Below, piece after piece: positions 9,497 to 16,653 of a stretch of DNA of 64,000 bases. The notes beneath the pieces are model-generated. The model made no database searches and had not been told where the DNA came from. It was given only the letters and a program-made list of their open reading frames with translations. Each line of letters starts with the position of its first letter. The first letter of the stretch is position 1. This DNA comes from Cryobacterium levicorallinum (GTDB taxonomy: Bacteria; Actinomycetota; Actinomycetes; Actinomycetales; Microbacteriaceae). Position numbers and translations under genes: made by a program. Location of the stretch: NCBI RefSeq assembly GCF_004402405.1, contig NZ_SOFE01000007.1, forward strand, positions 17,726 through 81,725, written 5' to 3'.

Positions 9497-9988
9497 ATGG
9501 CCGAATACGACGCAGTTATCGAAATCCCCCGCGGGAGCCGCAATAAGTACGAGGTGGACCACGAGACCGGCCGGGTCTATCTCGACCGCGTGCTCTACAC
9601 GAGCTTTATGTACCCCACCGACTACGGCTACTTCGAGAACACCCTCGGCCTCGACGGCGACCCGGTCGACGTTCTCGTGCTGCTCGACTACCCGTTGTTC
9701 CCGGGCGTTGGCGTCTCCGTGCGTCCGGTCGGCGTGTTCAACATGACCGATGACGGCGGCTCAGACGCCAAGGTCATCGCCGTTCCGGCTGGCGACCCGC
9801 GCTGGGACCACATTCAGGATGTCCTCGACATTCCGGAGTACACCCGCAAGGAAATCGAGCACTTCTTCGAGCATTACAAGGACCTCGAGCCGAACAAGTG
9901 GGTCAAGACCGAGGGCTGGGGTGACGCCGCCGAAGCCAACCAGATCGTGGTTGACGGCATCGCGAAGCTGGCCGAAGAGGGCCACTAG
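9497..9988 (+). CDS. ppa: Inorganic pyrophosphatase (family I)
   Basis: A protein of 163 aa. It hydrolyses pyrophosphate to drive biosynthesis. Marks: '[15 protein letters not shown]', '[28 protein letters not shown]' (with the D-G-D-P-V-D metal site) and 'KRWVKTEGW'-like '[11 protein letters not shown]'. I chose the ATG at 9497, preceded by AGGGAG at 9481-9486; a longer open frame begins at 9248 but lies antisense to tilS. Confidence 0.97.
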   Translation: MAEYDAVIEIPRGSRNKYEVDHETGRVYLDRVLYTSFMYPTDYGYFENTLGLDGDPVDVLVLLDYPLFPGVGVSVRPVGVFNMTDDGGSDAKVIAVPAGDPRWDHIQDVLDIPEYTRKEIEHFFEHYKDLEPNKWVKTEGWGDAAEANQIVVDGIAKLAEEGH

Positions 9989-10002
9989 CCCGCAGGACCT
10001 TC

Positions 10003-10061
10003 CTGAGGGGGCCCAAATCGACCTAAAACCGGTTTCGGTTGAACGGTTTGCGCCCCCTCAG
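10003..10061. repeat. Long inverted repeat downstream of ppa
   Basis: Arms CTGAGGGGGC (10003-10012) and GCCCCCTCAG (10052-10061) are a perfect 10-bp inverted repeat. A further CAAA/TTTG pairing inside and an AACCG/CGGTT-type core extend it, giving an elongated 59-nt hairpin. There is no T-run after it, so it is not a classical terminator; the true terminator follows 30 bp later. Confidence 0.75.
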
Positions 10062-10090
10062 CGCGAAACAGCAGGCGGGCGCTACGAACA

Positions 10091-10134
10091 GGGGCTCCGG
10101 TCACCGGTTATCCGGCGGCAGGAGCCCCCTTTTT
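10091..10134 (+). terminator. Rho-independent terminator of ppa
   Basis: GGGGCTCC pairs with GGAGCCCC around an inner GGTCACCGG/CCGGC region, followed directly by CTTTTT. Orientation fits ppa; in reverse it lacks a T-run. Confidence 0.85.
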
Positions 10135-10293
10135 GGTGTCTGGCTCGGGGCCCCCACCCGCGGGGGCTACATCAGAAAATCCGCCAAGTGCTGGTGCGGT
10201 CGTCGCACTGGTCTGCTGGCCATCGTGCGATCCCGCGAAGATCTCCAGAATTAGCTACACGTCCGGTCTCATGCGGGGCCTGAGAGCTCCGCG

Positions 10294-11730
10294 CTACGCT
10301 GCGGGGCGACCGACGTAGGGCGCAACAGCCCAGGACGACCAGATGCTGTGCACCCGCACGCGCGCCGAGGGGTTCGGAGCTTCGAGAATCTGCCCGCCGC
10401 CGACGTAAATCGCCACGTGGTAGTAATTGCCGGGGCTGCCCCAGAACAACAGGTCGCCCACCTGCACCTGCGCGAAGGAGACGAGCTTGCCCTGCCGCGC
10501 CATGGTGTTGTACTGGTCCGTGGCCGAGTGGGTGCCGATGTAGATGCCCGCCGCGGCGTAGGCCGCCTTGGTCAGACCCGAGCAGTCCCAGGCGTCGGGG
10601 CCGGAACCGCCGAAAACGTAACGGTCGCCGAGCTGGTCGCTGGCGAAGGCGAGAGCGGTGTCGACGGCACTCGCATTCGGCGCCGGAACGGTCGTACCGC
10701 CGCCAGCCGGAGCGCTCGGCACGCTCGGCACGCTCGGCACGCTCGGCACCACCGGAGTGACCGCGCCAGACCCCGAACCATTGCCGGAACCGGACCCAGA
10801 ATCCGAGCCGGAACCCTCAGCGGCCGCGGCGTCCTGCGCCGCTGCGGCAGCGGCAGCATCCGCTATTGCCGCAGCGGACGCCTGAGCCTGCGCGAACGCT
10901 TTCGCTGCAGCGGCCGCTTCTTCGCCGACGTGAAAGCTGCGCTCAGCCTCGGCCGTGGTGTCCTTGAGCAGGGCGAGCTGCTCGAACAGCTCGCTCGACC
11001 GGCGTTGCTGAGTGTCGTAGGCTGCCTCGGCCGCCGCTGAGCTCGCAGCCGCCGCCTCAAAGGTGGTCTTGGACTCTGCGGTGAGGCGTTCGCGTTCGTC
11101 GGTGGCCGACGCCGCCTGGTCGCCGAGCGACTCGGCCGCGTTCTGGTCCTGGCGCGCTTCGGTGTAAATCTGCTCGGACTGCTCGCTGAGCTTGCTGGCT
11201 GTACCGAGCTGACTGAGCAGGTCATCGGCGCTGTTGCCGCTCAGGAACAGGTTGAGTGAGAGACCGTTGCCGCCGGACTTGGCGAGGTGGGCCGCGATCA
11301 GGCCGGCCCGCATCTTCGACGTCGCAGCGGCAGCCTCTGCCTTTTTCGCCTGCGCGTTCAGGCTGGCTTCCCGCTCGGTGGCGGCAGCCAGGGAGTCCTG
11401 GGTGATGCGATATTCCTCGGCCGCCATCTGTGCGGTCGTCACGGCGGTCGCCGACTGGGCGGCCAAACCGTCCAACAGCTCACCCAGCGTGGCAATTTCA
11501 GTCTGCTTGGTCGACTCGTTCTGCTTGGCCTTTTCGACGTCGTTCCAGCTCGGGTAGTCCGGCGCGGCAAACGCCGCCCCGCCGGCCGCGGCAACGGATG
11601 CCGTCACGGCCGAGACCGCGCCGATCGCGACGGCCGAGAACAGGCGCTTCGATCGTGCGTGAACTCGTGCACGTGCAGTGGTGCTCGGTAACGCTGCGGT
11701 ATTCCGTGCAGGTGTGCTGTTGTTAGCCAA
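10294..11730 (-). CDS. Secreted NlpC/P60 peptidoglycan hydrolase with coiled-coil region
   Basis: A protein of 478 aa. It probably cleaves stem-peptide bonds (D-Glu to mDAP/Lys type) of peptidoglycan outside the cell. Signal peptide near residues 28-56 (hydrophobic 'AVAIGAVSAVTASVAAAGGAAFA' region). Residues about 58-300 are Ala/Gln/Glu-rich coiled coil starting 'YPSWNDVEKAKQNE'; then a low-complexity Ser/Gly and 'VPSVPS' linker; then the C-terminal NlpC/P60 domain with catalytic 'DAWDCSGLTKAAY', His in 'NYYHVAIYVGGGQ'. I chose the TTG at 11730: it overlaps the M23 gene's TAA by eight bases and has GGGGAG seven bases upstream; the open frame to 11877 would run far into the M23 gene. RipA-like hydrolases have this architecture. 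Confidence 0.9.
   Translation of the reverse strand: MANNSTPARNTAALPSTTARARVHARSKRLFSAVAIGAVSAVTASVAAAGGAAFAAPDYPSWNDVEKAKQNESTKQTEIATLGELLDGLAAQSATAVTTAQMAAEEYRITQDSLAAATEREASLNAQAKKAEAAAATSKMRAGLIAAHLAKSGGNGLSLNLFLSGNSADDLLSQLGTASKLSEQSEQIYTEARQDQNAAESLGDQAASATDERERLTAESKTTFEAAAASSAAAEAAYDTQQRRSSELFEQLALLKDTTAEAERSFHVGEEAAAAAKAFAQAQASAAAIADAAAAAAAQDAAAAEGSGSDSGSGSGNGSGSGAVTPVVPSVPSVPSVPSAPAGGGTTVPAPNASAVDTALAFASDQLGDRYVFGGSGPDAWDCSGLTKAAYAAAGIYIGTHSATDQYNTMARQGKLVSFAQVQVGDLLFWGSPGNYYHVAIYVGGGQILEAPNPSARVRVHSIWSSWAVAPYVGRPAA
10714..10749 (+). repeat. 9-bp tandem repeat in NlpC/P60 linker
   Basis: Four exact copies of GCTCGGCAC lie inside the NlpC/P60 gene and encode the repeated 'VPS' tripeptide of the linker. 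Copy number is likely to vary between strains. Confidence 0.9.
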
Positions 11731-13072
11731 GTGCTGCTCCCCGGTCGGCCATGAATGGAACGGGATTGATGCGGTTTCCACCAATCCAAACTTCGAAGTG
11801 CAGGTGGCAGCCGTTGGCGGCCCCGGTCTGTCCGGAGCTGGCGATGAGCTGCCCCGCCGATACAGACTGGCCGACACCCACGTTGTACCCGCCGTCGCGA
11901 ATGTGGGCGTAGCCGGTCGAGACGTTGTCGCCGTGGCTGATCTTCACGAAGTTACCGTAGGTGCCGAGGCGTCCGGCCCAGGTGACGACGCCGGCGTGGG
12001 CGGCGTAGATGGGCGCGCCGCAACCGGTGCCGAGGTCTGTCGCGTAGTGAAAGCTTCCGCTGCACTGTCCGCCGCTGCCGCAAATGGTCGAGCGGGGGCC
12101 GTAGCCGCCGGTGATGCGTCCGCTGGCCGGTACGCCCCAGCCGGACATGCTCACCGTTCCGCCGGAGCCGCCGCTGGCGCGCGCTGCAGCCGCGGCCACC
12201 CGCGCACGTTCGGCCTCAGCCGCCACCCGAATTGCTTCGAGGCGGGCACGTTCGGCCACGCCAGCCTCGTAGCCGGCCGTTGTCGTGGCCTGGGCGTCGC
12301 GCATGAACTGCAGCTGCTGCTCGAGCTCGATGCCCTTGGCTTCGGATTCGGCGAGGGCATTGGCCGCCGCCTCGGCCGCGGTCTGTGCCGCAACGAGGGC
12401 GGCCTCGGCGGCGACGCGCAACACTTCGCGTTCCGCCTGGGCGACCTTGGCCTGGTCCCCGAGCGACTGGGCGTTGTTCATGGCGGACTGCGCCTCGTCG
12501 TACACATCCGAACTGCGCTCAACCAACTTGCTCATACTGCCGAGTTTTGCCAGCAGCAGGTCGGCGTCGGCGCCGTCCCCTCCGCCTTCCAGGAACAGGT
12601 TGACGCTCAGGTCCGTGCCACCGGTGCGGTAGAGCTGGGCGGCGAGCTGGCCGGCCTGCTTGGTGGCGGTATCCGCTGTGGCCTTGCTGTCGTCTGCCTG
12701 CTTCTGGATGTCCTCGGCCCGACGGGTGGCATCGTCAAATTCTCGCTGCGCGTCTTCGAGTTCGATGGCGCTCTTCTCGGCGGCGGCCTGGGTCTCCTGC
12801 ACCTGCACCTGCAGGCTGGCGATGAGATTCTCGATCGCGGTCACCTGCGCGGCGGCGGCACTGGTGTTCGCCTTGGCGTTCTGCAGATCCTGCCACGAAG
12901 GGTAATCGACCGCCCGCGCCGGGGCGGCCGGGGCCACCAGCGTGACCAGAAGGGTCATGGCTGCGACGACGCTGGTTAGCGCCAGGCCGTGCCGCGGCCA
13001 CCGACTGCCCGCTCGAAAACGGCTGGCCGGAGCGTTTCCGGAGCGGCGGATCACGGCTGTAGAACGAATCAT
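11723..13072 (-). CDS. Secreted M23 peptidase with coiled-coil region
   Basis: A protein of 449 aa. It probably is a peptidoglycan endopeptidase or an activator of one. Signal peptide about 25-54 ending 'APARA'; coiled coil about 57-290 starting 'YPSWQDLQNAKANT', closely matching the start of the neighbouring NlpC/P60 protein; C-terminal M23 (lysostaphin-like) domain about 310-445 with 'GRITGGYGPRS', the zinc ligands in 'FHYATDLG' and 'HLHFEVW', and 'YAHIRDG'. All M23 ligands appear present (H in FHYATD, D in TDLG, H in HLH), so it may be active, unlike EnvC-type regulators. The gene is translationally coupled to the NlpC/P60 gene. Confidence 0.9.
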   Translation of the reverse strand: MIRSTAVIRRSGNAPASRFRAGSRWPRHGLALTSVVAAMTLLVTLVAPAAPARAVDYPSWQDLQNAKANTSAAAAQVTAIENLIASLQVQVQETQAAAEKSAIELEDAQREFDDATRRAEDIQKQADDSKATADTATKQAGQLAAQLYRTGGTDLSVNLFLEGGGDGADADLLLAKLGSMSKLVERSSDVYDEAQSAMNNAQSLGDQAKVAQAEREVLRVAAEAALVAAQTAAEAAANALAESEAKGIELEQQLQFMRDAQATTTAGYEAGVAERARLEAIRVAAEAERARVAAAAARASGGSGGTVSMSGWGVPASGRITGGYGPRSTICGSGGQCSGSFHYATDLGTGCGAPIYAAHAGVVTWAGRLGTYGNFVKISHGDNVSTGYAHIRDGGYNVGVGQSVSAGQLIASSGQTGAANGCHLHFEVWIGGNRINPVPFMADRGAALG

Positions 13073-13327
13073 TGTTTCCCAACGGGCTTTCCAGCTGCAG
13101 CTTGCGCCGCAGCAGACTCTTCAGAGTAACAAATTGAGCAGGTTTGGCCCAGTTTCAACGCCGAATCTAACTCGCGAAAAGGGCTGTGGCCCGCACATTT
13201 GTGGGCGCGGTGCGAATTGGCGTCACAAAATGGGCAGCTTTCAAGCGGATGCTGCGCGCGTCGATTTGGCCTTCGCCCTACAAGACCGTATGCTTACTCT
13301 TCGGCAGCCATGAACTTTATGGCTCAC

Positions 13328-13400
13328 GGCCCCATCGTTTAGCGGCCTAGGACGGCGCCCTTTCACGGCGTTAACACGGGTTCGAATCCCGTTGGGGCTA
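13328..13400 (+). tRNA. tRNA-Glu (TTC)
   Basis: Acceptor GGCCCCA pairs with TGGGGCT (one G-T), D arm GTTTAGCGGCCTAGGAC, anticodon stem GCGCC/GGCGT with loop CTTTCAC giving anticodon TTC, T arm ACGGG-TTCGAAT-CCCGT. CCA is not encoded. Confidence 0.95.
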
Positions 13401-13499
13401 CGCAAACTGCACGTGCACACAGAGTAAGTGAAAAAGTAGTAAAGAAATAGAATAGTCTTACCGAGTGCCTCGCACACAGATTCACAATTTTCACCTCGA

Positions 13500-13573
13500 G
13501 GCCCTGTAGCGCAGTTGGTTAGCGCGCCGCCCTGTCACGGCGGAGGTCGCCGGTTCAAGTCCGGTCAGGGTCG
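13500..13573 (+). tRNA. tRNA-Asp (GTC)
   Basis: Acceptor GGCCCTG pairs with CAGGGTC (one G-T), D arm with GCGCAGTTGGTTAGCGC, anticodon loop CTGTCAC (GTC) on the stem CCGCC/GGCGG, T arm GCCGG-TTCAAGT-CCGGT. Discriminator G, as expected for tRNA-Asp; CCA not encoded. Confidence 0.95.
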
Positions 13574-13586
13574 CAAAGGAAATATA

Positions 13587-13613
13587 GCCCTTTCGAAAGG
13601 AAGGGCTTTTTTT
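13587..13613 (+). terminator. Terminator after tRNA-Asp
   Basis: GCCCTT pairs with AAGGGC, with an inner CCTTTCGAAAGG palindrome, followed by a run of seven T. Confidence 0.8.
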
Positions 13614-13643
13614 CTTAGAAGACGCGTTTTGACGTATCTTTGG

Positions 13644-13719
13644 GGCCCTGTAGCTCAGTTGGTAGAGCGTTCGACTGAAAATCGAAAGGTCACCGGATCG
13701 ACGCCGGTCGGGGCCACCA
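13644..13719 (+). tRNA. tRNA-Phe (GAA)
   Basis: Acceptor GGCCCTG pairs with CGGGGCC (one T-G), D arm GCTCAGTTGGTAGAGC, anticodon loop CTGAAAA (GAA) on CGA/TCG stem, T stem ACCGG/CCGGT. CCA is encoded. The T loop reads ATCGACG, with A where T54 is normally found. Confidence 0.95.
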
Positions 13720-13721
13720 CC

Positions 13722-13772
13722 GCCACTCCCTAGGAAACTCACTCGTGAGGGACTCGGGGAGTGGCCTTTTTT
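13722..13772 (+). terminator. Terminator after tRNA-Phe
   Basis: GCCACTCCC pairs with GGGAGTGGC; a smaller CTCAC/GTGAG hairpin sits inside the loop; CTTTTTT follows. Confidence 0.85.
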
Positions 13773-14019
13773 ATGCCCGGTCCGAGTCTCGGGCAGCGCG
13801 CCCGCGACAGTGCGTCCTCGACAGGGCGGGTGCGAGCTGCAGCTCACTTGAATCGTTGTCGTCGGGTGCCTGCGGCCCGGTGGCCTTGGCGCCGGTTCGC
13901 GACGGCGAGATGGCCCTGAGCCAGAAACTGGTTCTGACTGCAGAAACGCTGTGCCGGCCCAGGCCTGAGCTCAGGGTCGACGGCTCCAGCCCATTCGGGA
14001 AATTCCTCGGGCTGACTCC

Positions 14020-14604
14020 TTGACGGTGAGCACATCACGAAAAGTGAACCATGTGACGGATGCCCTCCCGACGCCCACCGACGACGGTGCAGCCGATCAC
14101 CTGATCGGATTGCACCTGCCTGACATCGCCCGTGCATCGACATCGGGCGGTGAGATGAGCATCAAAAACGTCTCGCCCGGGCGCTGGGTCATGTTTATCT
14201 ATCCACGAACCGGTGTTCCGGGCCAGGCCGAGCCAATCGGATGGGCAGGCATTCCCGGAGCAAAGGGGTGCACCGCCGAAGCCCGCAGCTTTCGCGACAA
14301 CCTGGCCCAGCTCCATGAGGCCGGTGCGCGAAGCGTGACCGGGCTCTCCACGCAGAGCAGCGCTTAACAACGCGAGGCCGTCGAGCGGTTGCACCTGCCC
14401 TACCCGCTCCTCTCCGACGAGAATGGGCGATTGGCCGGGGCGCACAAACTCCCAACCTTCATGGTCGCAGGCTTGACACTTCTCAAGCGGATGAACCTCG
14501 TCGTCGACGGGCAGACCGTCAGGCACGTGTTTTATCCCGTCTTCCCGGCGGACGCTCATGCAGAACAAGTCCGTGCGTGGCTGCGAGCAAATCCCGCGGA
14601 CTGA
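14020..14604 (+). pseudogene. Peroxiredoxin (AhpC/TSA, BCP-like) with in-frame stop
   Basis: The frame reads a peroxiredoxin-like protein: 'DHLIGLHLPDIA', 'GRWVMFIYPRTGVPGQ', 'IPGAKGCTAEARSFRDN', 'GARSVTGLSTQSSA', then a TAA at 14365-14367, then in the same frame 'QREAVERLHLPYPLLSDENGRLAG' (QREAVERLHLPYPLLSDE) and a normal end at 14604. Relatives have a Tyr at the stop position, so a single TAT/TAC to TAA change explains the break. The usual peroxidatic Cys of a PxxxT/SxxC motif is also not in its normal form: 'YPRTGVPGQAEPIGWAGIPGAKGC' has Gly-Gln-type residues in place of the first Cys, while the later resolving-type Cys remains. Start is uncertain (TTG 14020, GTG 14053). Two other damaged features make loss of function likely. 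Confidence 0.8.
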
Positions 14605-14753
14605 TGTCCCGAGAACAATCGCTGCCGGTCACCGTTTCAGGAAGCGCCCGTACGCGGAATCGAGCGGGACGGACCATCCATTCACGAGGCAGCGCGCATC
14701 AGGTGCCGAAGGTGGCAGCACCGACATCATCCGAAAGGAACACCTAGGCTCGA

Positions 14754-15263
14754 ATGATGACCACGCGCACCGTTCTTATCCTGCTCGACGTCGATGGGGT
14801 ACTGAACCCGCGGGTCGTCGGCCAGCGGCTTGTGCTCGATGCGCCGCGCCAGGAGCTCGTGCGGCGGCTCGCCGAGCTGGGATCCATCGTCTGGGCGACC
14901 ACGTGGTCACCCACGCACACGTTTCACCTGACCCGGGACCTCGGCCTGGCAGCAGACACCGAGGGCATCGCCTTTCCGCGCAACCTGCACGCCGCTCCGT
15001 CAGCTCCCGCACCGACAGCGAAGCTGCACTGGGTCGCCCGCTGGCTGGCCCGGCAGGAGCCGCAGCCCGACGCGGTGATCTGGATCGATGACATCCTGCG
15101 CCAGGATGCCGTCGCCTGGGCGGCCGCCGAGGCGCGACCCACGCTTCTGGTGCAGCCCGACATGAACATCGGACTCACCGCCGCGCACATCGACGACGTG
15201 CAGCGCTTCATCGCGCGCCTGGTGCCGACCGACACACCCACCAACCCACGGAGCGAGTCATGA
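14754..15263 (+). CDS. HAD-like domain protein
   Basis: A protein of 169 aa. 'LILLDVDGVLNPRVVG' near residue 8 is the HAD motif I (nucleophile Asp and second Asp), 'WATTWSPTHT' is a motif seen in the HAD family found in RNA-repair-associated and actinobacterial stand-alone proteins, and 'AVIWIDDILRQD' supplies the motif IV acidic pair. It is therefore probably a phosphatase with unknown substrate. Its stop overlaps the ATG of the next gene by four bases, so the two HAD proteins are co-expressed. ATG ATG at the start; the second (14757) is equally possible. Confidence 0.7.
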   Translation: MMTTRTVLILLDVDGVLNPRVVGQRLVLDAPRQELVRRLAELGSIVWATTWSPTHTFHLTRDLGLAADTEGIAFPRNLHAAPSAPAPTAKLHWVARWLARQEPQPDAVIWIDDILRQDAVAWAAAEARPTLLVQPDMNIGLTAAHIDDVQRFIARLVPTDTPTNPRSES

Positions 15264-15931
15264 CCAGCACACCATCAGTGATCGTATTCGATGTCAACGA
15301 GACTCTCTCCGACATGTCCCCGCTGAGCGCCCGATTCGTGGAGATCGGCGCCCCGGCCGAACTGGCCCGAATCTGGTTCGCCGCGCTGCTGCGGGATGGC
15401 TTCGCCCTCGCCGCCGCGGGTGGTACTGCAAAATTCGCGACGATCGGTTCGGAGATTCTGCGCGGACTGCTCCGCGATGTGGCGCTCACCCGCAGTCTCG
15501 ACGATGCCGTGACCCACATCATGAACGGCTTCCAATCGTTGAGCCTGCACCCGGACATCGCTGACGGAATCCGGGCCCTGAAAAGCGCGGGCATGCGCCT
15601 CGTGACATTGTCCAACGGATCGGATCAGGTAGCCGAGTCCCTGCTGACCCGGGCCGGGCTGCGGAGCGACTTCGAGGCCGTACTCACGGTAGAAGACGCC
15701 CCAGCGTGGAAGCCGGTTCAGGCCGCCTACGACTATGCCGCGGCTGCGTGCGGGGTTACAACGGGCGACTTGGTGCTGGTGGCCGTGCACCCCTGGGACA
15801 TCCATGGGGCGGTCAGGGCAGGCCTGGGCACCGCGTGGTTGAACCGCACGGGCGAGGCCTACCCGAGCTACTTTGCGGCACCGGAGCACACGATCACCGC
15901 TTTGAGCGACCTCGCCCGTCGACTCAACTAG
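15260..15931 (+). CDS. Haloacid dehalogenase type II family hydrolase
   Basis: A protein of 223 aa. 'VIVFDVNETLSDMSPL' holds the nucleophile Asp, 'LVTLSNGSDQV' is motif II, and 'APAWKPVQAAYDYAA' supplies the motif III Lys, as in L-2-haloacid dehalogenase-like proteins. 'LVLVAVHPWDIHGAVRAGLGTAWLNRTG' corresponds to the motif IV loop (typically A-x-H-x-W-D). It may hydrolyse 2-haloacids or a phosphate ester; the substrate cannot be told from sequence. The ATG overlaps the previous gene's stop. Confidence 0.85.
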   Translation: MTSTPSVIVFDVNETLSDMSPLSARFVEIGAPAELARIWFAALLRDGFALAAAGGTAKFATIGSEILRGLLRDVALTRSLDDAVTHIMNGFQSLSLHPDIADGIRALKSAGMRLVTLSNGSDQVAESLLTRAGLRSDFEAVLTVEDAPAWKPVQAAYDYAAAACGVTTGDLVLVAVHPWDIHGAVRAGLGTAWLNRTGEAYPSYFAAPEHTITALSDLARRLN

Positions 15932-15988
15932 GGTACGAATGTGGCCGCTGAACGTCGGTTTGTGTCCGTCTGCGTCCAAAATGGGCAC

Positions 15989-16622
15989 ATGAGGACGATG
16001 ACATCACCGAATACACACTTCCCGGTCTCCGACATCGTTCTCGGGCTGATGCGAGTTGTTCCCCTCGCCGACCAGGAGGTTCGATCCTTGGTTGGAGCCG
16101 CCCGGACGCCGGCATAAATTTCTTCGATCACGCCGACGTGTATGGCGGCGAGCCCCACGAATGCGAGCGGCGTTTCGGCGAAGCCGTCACGTTTTCCGCC
16201 GAAGGACGGGCAAGCGTCGCCATCCAGTCCAAGGTCGGCCTTCGATCGGGCTTCTGGACTTCTCCAAGGGGCACATCCTACGGTCCGTCGACGAATCACT
16301 CGCGGCGTTGAAGACCGTTTACCTCGACCTGCTGCTGCACCGTCCCGACGCGCTCATGGAACAAGATGAGGTCGCCGAAGCCTTCAAGATTCTGCACGAT
16401 GCGGGGAAAGTACTCAATTTCGGCGTCTCCAATCACACTCCCGGGCAGGTCGAGTTACTGAAGCATTCGGTGGCGCAACCGCTCATCGTCAATCAGGTGC
16501 AATTGAGCATTACGCATGCGCCGCTAATCACCGCCGGCGTTTCGGCCGTGGGGTCTCATATCACCCTCACCAGGGGAGAATGGTACCGACTCTTCACTGC
16601 CACCGGACATATCTTGCCGTAG
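15989..16622 (+). pseudogene. Aldo/keto reductase remnant with frameshifts and deletion
   Basis: Three frames must be joined to read the family. Frame one (from ATG 15989): 'VSDIVLGLMRVVPLADQEVRSL' up to about 16103. Frame two: 'AGINFFDHADVYGGEPHECERRFGEAV' (NFFDHADVYGGEPHE) to about 16257. Frame three: 'DFSKGHILRSVDESLAAL', 'LLLHRPDALMEQDEVAEAF', 'FGVSNHTPGQVELLK', 'QVQLSITHAPLITAGV'. Each shift is explained by loss of one base (a G in a CGG-GAC run near 16103; one base near 16257). After about 16548 the text jumps to the C-terminal 'LTRGEWYRLFTATGHILP', so roughly 80-100 residues of the barrel are missing. This is a clear dead gene of the YdhF-type oxidoreductase family. Confidence 0.9.
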
Positions 16623-16653
16623 TCAGTCCCCTGCAACTCTTGGCGGTAAAAAA

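Larger units (their letters stand above)
9989..10293. other. Intergenic region with two inverted repeats
   Basis: No gene seen between ppa and the NlpC/P60 gene, which converge here. It holds a long imperfect hairpin at 10003-10061 and a strong terminator at 10091-10134. The rest (10135-10293) is GC-rich with a weak GGGCCCCC/GGGGGCT hairpin near 10146 and no other signal I could support. Confidence 0.8.

Noticed and set aside
13073..13327. c-di-AMP riboswitch upstream of the M23 gene
   Set aside because: Such RNAs often precede cell-wall hydrolases in actinobacteria, but I could not find the conserved GGGG-GAAT-type core on the minus strand.
13328..13719. tRNA cluster as a phage or island attachment site
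   Set aside because: No integrase and no repeated tRNA end seen within the window; direct repeats could not be searched exhaustively by eye.
13844..14143. 99-aa open frame on the minus strand near the peroxiredoxin remnant
   Set aside because: No recognisable domain and no SD.
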